Shown here: one piece after another, positions 5,800-14,281 of the stretch | How the letters are laid out: every line of letters starts with the position of its first letter | Numbering within the stretch: position 1 is the stretch's first letter | From: Arthrobacter sp. N199823 | GTDB taxonomy: Bacteria; Actinomycetota; Actinomycetes; Actinomycetales; Micrococcaceae | Assembly: GCF_002929705.1 (NCBI RefSeq) | Contig: NZ_PJIN01000001.1 | Coordinates: 186,001 to 250,000, forward strand | Length of the DNA: 64,000 nucleotides | Direction: 5' to 3' | Notes under the pieces: generated by a model | The model's input: the letters and a program-made list of their open reading frames with translations, nothing else | What the model was told of the DNA's origin: nothing | Databases searched by the model: none | Translations under genes and position numbers: made by a program

Positions 5800-8693
5800 A
5801 CGAGTACCTGCGCAGGGAGCGCAAGGATGGCGCGCGCCCGGATCGTTTCACCGTCTGGGGCGAAGCCTTGGACCCGGAAGCAGTCCTGCAGGAATACCCG
5901 CGCCCGCAATTGGTGCGCGATAGCTACCTCAACCTCAATGGCCTGTGGCAGTACGCCATCTCGGCCCAGCCCGGAGTAGCGCCCGGTGCGCACACCAGTG
6001 CAGCGTCCACTACAGCGCCCGGCGATGTCGCCGACGGTCAGATCCTGGTGCCGTTCTCTCCGGAAACCCCGCTGTCCGGGGTGGGGCGTCAGCTGCAACC
6101 GGGGGAGGAACTGAAGTATTGGCGCAGCTTCACCATGCCGGAGGGCTTTGTGCAGGATAAAGTCCTGCTGCACTTTGGCGCCGTTGATCAGCGCTGCCAT
6201 GTTCGGGTCAACGGCGTTGAGGTGGGCGGCCACGTGGGCGGCTTCCTGCCCTTCACGCTCGACATTACCGACGCATTGCGCCGTGGCGAGCACGGCTGGG
6301 CCGGGCCGCACGCGCTGGAGGTAGCTGTCCAGGACGACAGCGATACTTCCTATCATTCACGCGGCAAGCAAAAGCTCAAGCGCGGCGGGATTTGGTACAC
6401 GGCGCAATCGGGTATCTGGCAGACGGTGTGGCTGGAATCGCTCGCGGGAACCCATGTGGAGAAGCTGGTGATCGTCCCTGACCTGGCCGGATCCGCCGTC
6501 GAACTTACAGTGGTGGGTGCCAGCGGTACGGCCACCGTGGTGATTACGGACGACGTCGGTGAGCTCACCACTGTTGAGATGGACGCGAACGTGCCCACCC
6601 GCATTCCGTTGGCGCGGAGTCATCCGTGGTCGCCCGAGGACCCGTTTCTCTACGACGTTGCGGTGCGGCTGGGTGAGGACCAGGTGAGCAGCTATTTTGG
6701 GCTGCGGTCCTTTGGGATGGGTCCCGATGCGGACGGCCACCTGCGGTTGCTACTCAATGGCGAACCGTACTTTCACGCGGGGCTGCTGGATCAGGGCTAC
6801 TGGTCGGACGGATTCCTCACGCCGCCCTCGGATGAAGCGCTGGTGTATGACATTGCCACGGCGAAACGGCTGGGATTCACCATGCTGCGCAAACACATCA
6901 AGATCGAACCGCTGGGCTGGTATTACCACTGTGACCGGTTGGGGATGCTGGTGTGGCAGGACATGGTGAGCGGCGGCACCGATTACAAGGCGCCCATCAT
7001 CACGGCGCTGGCGTTGTTGCCGATCAGGCTCAAGGACAGTCATTACGAGAGATATGGACGGGCCTCGGCGCAGGGGCGGGCTGAGTTCATGGCGGAATTG
7101 CATCAAACTGTCGAGCTGCTGCGTAACGTGGCCTCGCTGGCGGTGTGGGTACCGTTCAACGAAGCGTGGGGCCAATTTGATGCGCTCGCAGTCACCGATG
7201 AACTGCGTCGGCTGGATCCCACCCGGACCATTGACCATGCCAGCGGGTGGCATGACCAAGGCGGCGGGGACCTGAAAAGTCTCCATGTGTATTTCACGCC
7301 CTTCACGCTGCGCAAGCGGTGGAAGAAGGATTCCCGGGCCGTGGCGCTAACGGAATATGGCGGGTACAGCTTGCGGATGGCCGGGCATGATTTCAGTGAC
7401 CGCGAGTTTGGTTACCGAAGGTTTCGCAGCGCGGCCGATCTCGGTGCGGCGTTCGTCAGGCTCCATGAGCGCGAGATTGTGCCGGCCATCGCGAAGGGGC
7501 TCGCCGCCGTCGTCTATACCCAACTAAGCGATGTGGAAGATGAGCTTAACGGGCTTCTCAGCTACGACAGGCGCGTGTCCAAGCTGCACGATCACCTGGT
7601 GCAGGGTTTCACAGCGCAACTAGTTCTGAATCCGCCCGCCCCACTTTCACCTGATCCCGAAACGAGGAACGCCATGAGCGCAGGCATGCTGGTTGAAAAC
7701 GAAATTACCTCCCGAGTCGCCTTGACCCTGCCCAACGGCAGACTGAATCCGGCAGCCATTGGCTGGAGCCGCACGCCACTGCATGACACCTCCGGGATTG
7801 GCCGCGGGATGCAACGATGGGGGCGAAACAAGCGCTGGGAGTACTGGGCGATCACCTCGCCGACCCACATTGTGTCCTTGACGGTGTCCTCGTTGGATTA
7901 TGCCGCGGTGCATGAACTGTGGGTGCTTGACCGCGCCACAGGAGTTTCCATCGGTACCAATGTGACGGGCGTTCTCGGCGGCAGCGCCACGTTGCCGGCG
8001 TCGTTGGGGGATGGCTCCGCGCGGGCCAAGACAGGCAAGTTGCAGATCGACATTGCCGAGGTGCCCGGCGGGACGCGGCTGCGCGCTTCCACACCCCGGG
8101 TCCGCCTGGACATCATGGCCGCACGGCCTGCGGAGCACGAATCACTGGGTGTTGTGGTGCCCTGGAACAGCCGCCAATTCCAGTACACCGTCAAGGATGT
8201 GGCCCGCCCGGCCAGCGGCACGCTTTCAGTGGACGGGGTCATGGTTAGCCTGGAGGCGGGAGAATCGTGGGCCGTGCTAGACCATGGACGCGGCCGGTGG
8301 CCCTACTCGATGCACTGGAATTGGGGTGCTGGATCCGGGGTCACCGATGGACGAACCATTGGCATTCAGCTGGGCTCCAAGTGGACCGACGGCACCGGTG
8401 CCACCGAGAACGCGCTGCTGGTGGATGGCCGCTTGCACAAGATCGGCGAAAACTTGACCTGGGATTACAGCACCACCAACTGGCTGGCCCCGTGGCACAT
8501 CCACGGCGCAACGGCGGATCTGGTGTTCACGCCGTTCTATGACAAGGTCTCCGCAATCAACTTGGGCGTGCTGGGCAACAACACGCACCAGTGCTTTGGC
8601 CACTACGACGGCGAAATCGCCGACAGCGACGGCAACCGCATCAAGGTGGTAGGCATTCTCGGCTGGGCCGAGGACGTGCACAACCGCTGGTAG
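5796..8693 (+). CDS. GH2-family glycoside hydrolase fused to DUF2804 domain
   Basis: The 965-residue protein starts at ATG 5796, overlapping the MFS stop. Residues ~20-620 are glycoside hydrolase family 2: jelly-roll and Ig-like sandwich domains (LNLNGLWQYAIS), then a TIM barrel. Probable acid/base is Glu456 (PFNEAWG) and nucleophile Glu520 (LTEYGGYS). From ~627 the sequence is DUF2804, normally a separate ~340-residue protein, beginning MSAGMLVENEITSRV and ending EDVHNRW. An internal ATG at 7674 preceded by GAGGAA (7664-7669) looks like the former start of that protein. No signal peptide is visible, so it acts in the cytoplasm on a transported beta-glycoside or uronide. The exact substrate is unknown. 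Confidence 0.88.
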   Translation: MNEYLRRERKDGARPDRFTVWGEALDPEAVLQEYPRPQLVRDSYLNLNGLWQYAISAQPGVAPGAHTSAASTTAPGDVADGQILVPFSPETPLSGVGRQLQPGEELKYWRSFTMPEGFVQDKVLLHFGAVDQRCHVRVNGVEVGGHVGGFLPFTLDITDALRRGEHGWAGPHALEVAVQDDSDTSYHSRGKQKLKRGGIWYTAQSGIWQTVWLESLAGTHVEKLVIVPDLAGSAVELTVVGASGTATVVITDDVGELTTVEMDANVPTRIPLARSHPWSPEDPFLYDVAVRLGEDQVSSYFGLRSFGMGPDADGHLRLLLNGEPYFHAGLLDQGYWSDGFLTPPSDEALVYDIATAKRLGFTMLRKHIKIEPLGWYYHCDRLGMLVWQDMVSGGTDYKAPIITALALLPIRLKDSHYERYGRASAQGRAEFMAELHQTVELLRNVASLAVWVPFNEAWGQFDALAVTDELRRLDPTRTIDHASGWHDQGGGDLKSLHVYFTPFTLRKRWKKDSRAVALTEYGGYSLRMAGHDFSDREFGYRRFRSAADLGAAFVRLHEREIVPAIAKGLAAVVYTQLSDVEDELNGLLSYDRRVSKLHDHLVQGFTAQLVLNPPAPLSPDPETRNAMSAGMLVENEITSRVALTLPNGRLNPAAIGWSRTPLHDTSGIGRGMQRWGRNKRWEYWAITSPTHIVSLTVSSLDYAAVHELWVLDRATGVSIGTNVTGVLGGSATLPASLGDGSARAKTGKLQIDIAEVPGGTRLRASTPRVRLDIMAARPAEHESLGVVVPWNSRQFQYTVKDVARPASGTLSVDGVMVSLEAGESWAVLDHGRGRWPYSMHWNWGAGSGVTDGRTIGIQLGSKWTDGTGATENALLVDGRLHKIGENLTWDYSTTNWLAPWHIHGATADLVFTPFYDKVSAINLGVLGNNTHQCFGHYDGEIADSDGNRIKVVGILGWAEDVHNRW

Positions 8694-8714
8694 TCCCCAC
8701 GCCCTCCCTGACTT

Positions 8715-8828
8715 CGTGCCTCGGCCAGGGAACCCTCGGGCGCGTGGGCCCAACGCCACACCCTTAGCCGACGTGCCTCGGCCAGGGAACCCTCGGGCGC
8801 GTGGGCCCAACGCCACACCGTTAGCCGA
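8715..8828. repeat. 57-bp tandem duplication at a convergent gene end
   Basis: Units 8715-8771 and 8772-8828 are 57 bases each and differ at one position (C/G in ACACC[C/G]TTAG). The second unit contains the stop codon of the APC permease (complement, 8821-8823), so the duplication copied that gene's last bases and its trailer. The unit is GC-rich and partly self-complementary. It separates the convergent GH2 and permease genes. Confidence 0.9.
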
Positions 8829-10800
8829 CGTGGACCCACGGGCGGTGCATGAGATCCGGCTCTGCCTCACGGAGAACTTCCCTGGTCACTGGCGCAATTT
8901 CACCCTCACCAATGAACAAGAACTTGAGCAAATTGGTGATGGGATTGCCCTCATTCCAGCGGAAGTAGATGTGCGGAATGAGGCCGGTGGTGTCGCGAAC
9001 GTGCAGCAGCACAGCGGCAATGGTGTTGGGGACGTTTGAGGCATGAACCTGCAAGATGTTGAAGCCGTGCCGGGTGATGCCATGAATTTCCAAGGCCGTT
9101 TCAAAGTCCGAGGAATCATCCACGATGACTTCCAGGAACAAGACATCTTGCGGATTTCCCATTGCGTTGACGTAAGAGGCGTGGGCCAGTTTGCGCCGGT
9201 AGGCTGCGGCACTTTTGGTTTTGGGATCGTGGGAAATGATCCTGATGGTGTCCTTGTTGATGGATGCCACAAAGCTGATGGCTGCCTCGTCCATGCGAAT
9301 GGAGGTGGCGCGTAGTTCAAAGGCCCGCCGCATGCGTGAGAGCAGGCTCACCACCACAATCCCCAGAATAAACAGGGCGGCAATTTTTAGTCCGTCGGGC
9401 CGCTCAATGGAATTGGCGACGGTGGTGTAAATGAAGGCGAGCGAGACTGCGCCGAAACCAATCGCCCGCTTTTTCTCACCCTTGCGTTTGGCTGAGAGGG
9501 TCACGGCGATCGCAGCCGAGGTGATGAGCACCAGCACCCCTGTCGCGTAGGCACCTCCCTGGGCATCGACGTCGGCCTTGAAAATGATGGTGATGAGAAC
9601 TGCGACGGCGGTGAACACCAGAACCAGCGGTCGCACAGCTGCCGCCCATTCCGGGGCCATGCCAAAGCGGGGCAGGTAGCGGGGGACTAGGTTGAGCAGT
9701 CCGGCCATGGCGCTGGCACCGGCGAACCAGAGGATGGCAATGGTGCTCAGATCGTAGGCGGTACCGAAGCCCTCACCGAGGAGGTCGTGGGCCAGGAAGG
9801 CTAGTGCACGGCCATTGGCGTCGCCGCCGGGCTGAAATTCGGCCGCCGGAATTAAGATGGTGGTGGCCAGCGAGGACGTGATGAGGAAGGTGCTCATGAT
9901 GAGTGCCGCCGTCGTCAGTAGCTTGTGAGCGCCCTTGATGCGGCTCTCCGGGTTCTCATGAGTATCGCTAGCGCGGCCCTTGATTTGTGGCATTACGGCC
10001 ACACCGGTTTCGAAGCCGGAAAGGCCCAGAGCCAACCGGGGGAAAACGAGCAGGGCCACGGCAACAATCATGAAGGGGCTGCCGTGTTGGGTGGTCAAGG
10101 CGCCCCACCAATCGGCCGTCAGGAGGGGACTTTGCGTCACTTTTGCCAGCGCCACGGAGATGACTATCAAGTTCATGGCAAGGAAAACGGCCACCAAGAC
10201 CACGGCAATGCTCATGGCCTCCTTGAATCCGCGCAAGAACACGGCAGCCAGTCCGGCGATCAGTATGAGGGTGATGCCGATGTTGTGACCCTGCAGAAAG
10301 GCGGGAGCGAACGGGTTTTCGATGATGTGAGCTGTGGCATCGGCGCTGGAGAGGGTAATGGTGATCATGAAGTCTGTGGCGGCAAAGCCCAGCAGTGCCA
10401 GGACAAACAGTTTTCCCCACCATCGCGGCAGGAGGCGTTCGAGCATGGCGATGGAACCGGCGCCGTGGGGGCTCTCCCTAGCAACCCGCTTGTAGACGGG
10501 AAGGGCACCGAGCAAGGTGACAAGCACCAGAACGATCGTGGCCAACGGTGCCAAAACGCCTGCAGCCAAGGCGGCGATGGCCGGCTGGTAGCCCAGTGTT
10601 GAAAAGTAATCCAGGCCCGTCAGGCACATGACCCGCCACCATGAGGCCGGATGGTGGTTTTCAGTTGGCCGGCCGTGAGGGCCCTGACGTTTACCGGAGC
10701 TTTCCGGCAATCCCTCGAGTAGCCAGGGTTTCAGGGCTGCTTTTCCCCGCGGTTTCCCTGGTGCCCCAGCCTTTGATGGAGCTACTGTTCGGGATCTCAC
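8821..10800 (-). CDS. APC-superfamily permease with C-terminal cytoplasmic domain
   Basis: The 659-residue protein has ~45 polar residues, 12 hydrophobic segments (about 55-500), then a soluble C-terminal domain of ~160 residues ([36 protein letters not shown]). The core resembles amino-acid/polyamine/cation transporters ([38 protein letters not shown]). The size and soluble tail recall KimA/Kup-like potassium importers, but the core motifs are closer to generic amino-acid permeases; I cannot choose. The GTG at 10800 has GAAAGG six bases upstream. The gene is alone on its strand and lies between the XRE-cupin regulator and the ureohydrolase operon. Confidence 0.85.
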   Translation of the reverse strand: MRSRTVAPSKAGAPGKPRGKAALKPWLLEGLPESSGKRQGPHGRPTENHHPASWWRVMCLTGLDYFSTLGYQPAIAALAAGVLAPLATIVLVLVTLLGALPVYKRVARESPHGAGSIAMLERLLPRWWGKLFVLALLGFAATDFMITITLSSADATAHIIENPFAPAFLQGHNIGITLILIAGLAAVFLRGFKEAMSIAVVLVAVFLAMNLIVISVALAKVTQSPLLTADWWGALTTQHGSPFMIVAVALLVFPRLALGLSGFETGVAVMPQIKGRASDTHENPESRIKGAHKLLTTAALIMSTFLITSSLATTILIPAAEFQPGGDANGRALAFLAHDLLGEGFGTAYDLSTIAILWFAGASAMAGLLNLVPRYLPRFGMAPEWAAAVRPLVLVFTAVAVLITIIFKADVDAQGGAYATGVLVLITSAAIAVTLSAKRKGEKKRAIGFGAVSLAFIYTTVANSIERPDGLKIAALFILGIVVVSLLSRMRRAFELRATSIRMDEAAISFVASINKDTIRIISHDPKTKSAAAYRRKLAHASYVNAMGNPQDVLFLEVIVDDSSDFETALEIHGITRHGFNILQVHASNVPNTIAAVLLHVRDTTGLIPHIYFRWNEGNPITNLLKFLFIGEGEIAPVTREVLREAEPDLMHRPWVHVG

Positions 10801-10972
10801 ATGCGGCCTTTCTGTTCTTGGCCGTCCACTGGCGGCTTATGGAGACTAGCACCGGCCCAAGCTGAAAGAACCCTGTCTTGACGAAATCTTTACGCACCCT
10901 CTTGTAGGAGCACCCGGGTGGCGAGTTGCCGTGGCCAGTAATTGCTGGATGGTGGACGGCTGTTCGGAATGC

Positions 10973-11044
10973 GGCCCCGGGGGTAGTTGTTGCGATTCGC
11001 CACCGGTGCACCGGCATCGAATCGCAACAACTACCCCCGGGGCC
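10973..11044. repeat. Large perfect inverted repeat (27-bp arms) with nearby relic copy
   Basis: Bases 10973-10999 and 11018-11044 are exact reverse complements over 27 bases, around an 18-base loop that holds ACCGGT. A degraded third copy of one arm lies at 11068-11087 (CGAATGGCAACAACGGCCCC). It sits in the ~516-base gap between the divergently transcribed permease and ureohydrolase genes. That position argues against a simple terminator and for an extragenic palindrome or a miniature mobile element. The rest of the gap holds no convincing gene. Confidence 0.85.
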
Positions 11045-11225
11045 ATAGAAATTGTCCTAAACGGCGGCGAATGGCAACAACGGCCCCGAGAAAGCGCGTG
11101 CGTCGCGTCCTTTTATCAGGCGGCGGGATCCACACGCAAAGGTGGGGTGGGCACCCGGGTGACGGGTCCGGCGTCGTGCATGGAAAGTATCCTTTATGAA
11201 ACATTTGGTTCACATTGGTCAACAA

Positions 11226-11249
11226 CAGTTGTACGATGGTGAACAACTG
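11226..11249 (+). promoter_or_regulatory. Candidate operator upstream of the ureohydrolase operon
   Basis: CAGTTGT (11226-11232) and ACAACTG (11243-11249) form a perfect 7+7 inverted repeat with a 10-base spacer. A further CAACAAC lies just upstream. It is ~70 bases before the ATG at 11317. The half-site core GTTGT recurs in the candidate operator at 4014-4029 before the XRE-cupin gene, which would fit one regulator serving both loci. Confidence 0.4.
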
Positions 11250-11316
11250 CCGGATGTGACGTAGATCTACTGTTGCGCTCGATGTGCTGAAAACTGTTAT
11301 TGAGATGAGGACGACC

Positions 11317-12417
11317 ATGAAAGAGATCCGTATCCAGGCCAACGGGAACCTAGGCCCGATCGATTCCGCCCAAATTCCGCGCTATGCCGGTGCTGCGACG
11401 TACGCGCGACTGCCTCGACTGGACCAGGTAGCCAAGGCCGATGTTGCCGTGGTGGGGGTCCCCTTCGACAGCGGAGTGTCTTACCGCCCGGGCGCCCGTT
11501 TCGGCGCCAATCACGTCCGCGAGGCATCCCGCCTGCTGCGTCCCTACAATCCGGCGTGGGATGTTTCCCCCTTCGAAAACTGCCAAGTTGCCGATGCTGG
11601 CGACATGGCCGTGAACCCCTTCAATATCAATGAAGCCATTGAAACCATCCAGCAAAACGCACTGGATCTGACCTCCGACGGCGCCAAACTCCTGACCATC
11701 GGTGGTGACCACACCATCTCCTTGCCGCTTCTGCGCGCCGCCGCAGAGCGAGCCGGTGAGCCCGTGGCCATGCTGCACTTTGATGCCCATCTGGATACCT
11801 GGGACACGTACTTTGGCGCCGAATACACGCACGGTACCCCGTTCCGCCGCGCCGTCGAGGAAGGCATTCTGGACACTGAGGCCATCTCGCATGTGGGCAC
11901 CCGCGGCCCGCTGTACGGCAAGAAGGACCTTGACGACGATCACCGTTTTGGCTTCGGAATCGTTACGGCAGCAGATGTCTACTACCAAGGCGTTCTGGAA
12001 ACTGTGGCCAAAATTCGGGATCGCATCGGCAAGCGCCCGCTTTACATTTCCGTGGACATCGACGTCCTGGACCCCGCCCACGCACCCGGCACCGGTACAC
12101 CTGAAGCTGGCGGCATTACGAGCCGAGAACTCATTGAAATCATTCGTGGCTTCCGTGGCATGAACCTGGTGGGCGCTGACATCGTGGAAGTGGCACCGGC
12201 TTATGACCACGCCGAGATCACTGGCATCGCCGCCAGCCATGTGGGCTTTGAACTCGTCACCTTGATGGCTGACAACTTCCGTGAAGGCGACCGCTTCGGT
12301 ACCCCCAACGGCTATGCTGCACAGGCCCTTGACGCAGAAGCGCGGCGTAGGCCGGCCGGGTTCCGTTCCCCAGCCGGCACCGAAAACACCACTAACCTCG
12401 AAGGCGGCAGCAAATGA
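11317..12417 (+). CDS. speB: Agmatinase-family ureohydrolase (agmatinase or guanidinobutyrase)
   Basis: The 366-residue protein carries the arginase/agmatinase di-manganese signatures: [22 protein letters not shown] and [20 protein letters not shown]. The family hydrolyses agmatine, or guanidino acids such as 4-guanidinobutyrate, to urea and an amine. The loops that choose the substrate are not decisive here. The ATG at 11317 has GAGGA five bases upstream; an in-frame ATG at 11284 lacks one. The last bases overlap the next gene (ATGA), so the two enzymes are translationally coupled. The C-terminal ~25 residues are polar and probably disordered. Confidence 0.9.
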   Translation: MKEIRIQANGNLGPIDSAQIPRYAGAATYARLPRLDQVAKADVAVVGVPFDSGVSYRPGARFGANHVREASRLLRPYNPAWDVSPFENCQVADAGDMAVNPFNINEAIETIQQNALDLTSDGAKLLTIGGDHTISLPLLRAAAERAGEPVAMLHFDAHLDTWDTYFGAEYTHGTPFRRAVEEGILDTEAISHVGTRGPLYGKKDLDDDHRFGFGIVTAADVYYQGVLETVAKIRDRIGKRPLYISVDIDVLDPAHAPGTGTPEAGGITSRELIEIIRGFRGMNLVGADIVEVAPAYDHAEITGIAASHVGFELVTLMADNFREGDRFGTPNGYAAQALDAEARRRPAGFRSPAGTENTTNLEGGSK

Positions 12418-14159
12418 ATCCCCAGCAGCTCCCCAACCTCGTAAGCTCGGCTGGGGCCCCGCGCGTCAGTGAGCCCTCGGTCGGGGACCCCTCGCTGCCG
12501 GAGGCCCCTCCACAGCGCAACGGCGGAGACCTCGTCGTCGAAACTCTCACGGCCTTGGGCGCCAAGACGGTCTTCGGCATTCCCGGCCAGCACGCACTGG
12601 GTCTCTTCGATGCGCTTAGCCGATCGCCCCTGCATTTTGTTTCTTCACGTGTGGAAAACAACTCGGCCTTCGCTGCCGACGGCTACTCCCGTGCCACGGG
12701 AGAGGTGGGAGTGCTGTTCCTCTCCACCGGCCCCGGGGCGTTGACTGCTCTAGCAGGATTGCAGGAAGCATATGCCACCGGCGTGCCCATGATTGTTGTG
12801 GCCAGCCAGATTCCGTTGGAGGGACTGGGCGCCCGGCGCAAGGGAATGTTGCACCAGCTCGATGACCAGAAGGCGTCAGCAGCCAACGTCACTAAGAGCC
12901 AGCGGCTCATCCAGCATGCCTCCGGCATCCCTTCTGCCATTCAGGATGCCTGGACCGAAGCCGTATCCTCCCCTCAGGGGCCGGTGTGGGTGGAAGTGCC
13001 TCAAAACGTGTTGCTGGATCCCATCTTCGTGCCGGCTGTTGAGGATGCGTTGGCTGAACCGTTCGACAATCCGCCGCGCGTGGAGCTCGTCCGGGAAGCT
13101 GTGAAATGGCTGACCGCGGCCAAGCGGCCCGTCATTGTGGCCGGTGGCGGCACCCGCCGCGGCCGCGCCGAAAAGCAGCTGCTCTCCATCGCCGAAAAGC
13201 TCAACGCACCCGTGGTTTGCACCCCCGGCGGTAACGGTGCGTTCCCCTGGAACCACGAGCTGTCTCTGCAGTCGTGGATGGAGGACCGCTACGTCACGGA
13301 GGTGCTCGAAGACGCTGACGTGCTGGTGGTTATCGGTTCCTCGCTGGGAGAGGTGGCCAGCAATTACTTCACCATGGAGCCGCGCGGGCGCATCATCCAG
13401 ATCGACGCCGAACCCCGGGTCTTGGAATCCAACCGCCCCGCGCTGGGTATCCGGGCCGATGCCGGACAGGCGCTCCGTGCTCTCGATGAGGTCCTTGACG
13501 CATCGCTGCGGGACGACGCCGATTGGCACGGAGCCACGCCGCAGGCCGTCGTGGCAGAAACCTTGGCGAAGGTGCAGGCGCGCCTGGACAGTCAGGATCT
13601 GGGACTGGAACGTAAATTTATGGCAGATATCCGGGACGCCGTCCCGGCGGACATGCAGACCTTCTGGGATATGACCATCTCCGCCTACTGGGGTTGGAGT
13701 TGCTGGGATGCCAAGGACGGCCAGTTCCACTCCGCTCAAGGTGCCGGTGGCCTTGGTTACGGCTTCCCGGCGGCGCTTGGCGCAGCGCTGGGTCTGCAAA
13801 GCCAAGGAAAGTCGCCGCGTGTTTTGGCTGTGGCCGGCGACGGTTCCTCCATGTACTCCATCTCCGAACTGGCTACCGCCCGCCAGCACAACGTACCCGT
13901 CACCTGGCTGATTGTGGACGACGGCGGCTACGGCATCCTGCGCGAATACATGGTGGACACCTTCGGTAAGGCCACCCACACCGAACTGGCGCGGCCGGAC
14001 TTCGTGAAGCTTGCAGAGGCTTTCGGTGTGCCGGCGCAGCGGGTGGCACCCGAGGGTGTGGGGGACGCGCTCAAGGCGGCCTTCGCTGCCGACGGTCCCA
14101 ACGTCGTCGTGGTTGAGACGCTTTTGAAGATGTTCGGGCCTACTCACCTAAACATTTAA
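12414..14159 (+). CDS. Thiamine-diphosphate-dependent enzyme (acetolactate synthase-like)
   Basis: The 581-residue protein has the three-domain ThDP fold. The N-terminal Pyr domain has the catalytic-type Glu ([16 protein letters not shown]), a middle Rossmann-like domain follows ([19 protein letters not shown]), and the PP domain has [20 protein letters not shown] ending [11 protein letters not shown] in place of the usual NN. The first ~35 residues are extra and Pro-rich. Relatives include acetolactate synthase, benzoylformate decarboxylase and uncharacterised enzymes that follow agmatinases. Its place in the ureohydrolase operon suggests it acts on a 2-oxo acid or guanidino product downstream, but this is context only. 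Confidence 0.88.
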   Translation: MNPQQLPNLVSSAGAPRVSEPSVGDPSLPEAPPQRNGGDLVVETLTALGAKTVFGIPGQHALGLFDALSRSPLHFVSSRVENNSAFAADGYSRATGEVGVLFLSTGPGALTALAGLQEAYATGVPMIVVASQIPLEGLGARRKGMLHQLDDQKASAANVTKSQRLIQHASGIPSAIQDAWTEAVSSPQGPVWVEVPQNVLLDPIFVPAVEDALAEPFDNPPRVELVREAVKWLTAAKRPVIVAGGGTRRGRAEKQLLSIAEKLNAPVVCTPGGNGAFPWNHELSLQSWMEDRYVTEVLEDADVLVVIGSSLGEVASNYFTMEPRGRIIQIDAEPRVLESNRPALGIRADAGQALRALDEVLDASLRDDADWHGATPQAVVAETLAKVQARLDSQDLGLERKFMADIRDAVPADMQTFWDMTISAYWGWSCWDAKDGQFHSAQGAGGLGYGFPAALGAALGLQSQGKSPRVLAVAGDGSSMYSISELATARQHNVPVTWLIVDDGGYGILREYMVDTFGKATHTELARPDFVKLAEAFGVPAQRVAPEGVGDALKAAFAADGPNVVVVETLLKMFGPTHLNI

Positions 14160-14174
14160 CGGGTCAGCCGCCAT

Positions 14175-14242
14175 CCGCCGCGCACGTCCCCGCTTTCCGC
14201 GCATGCAGGTAGATGCGCGAAAAGCGGGAACATGCGCGGCGG
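14175..14242. repeat. 30-bp-arm imperfect inverted repeat
   Basis: Arms 14175-14204 and 14213-14242 match at 27 of 30 positions around an 8-base loop. The element starts 16 bases after the ThDP gene stop and ends 40 bases before the HSP90-like start. It could act as a terminator for the first operon, though no T-run follows. It may also be an extragenic palindrome. Confidence 0.75.
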
Positions 14243-14281
14243 CGCTGAGGGGTGTGGGTGGCGGCCGATAGAATGGTTCCC

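Noticed and set aside
8716-9039. Plus-strand frame with a repeated 19-residue motif
   Set aside because: The protein repeat only reflects the 57-bp DNA duplication, and the rest is antisense to the permease.
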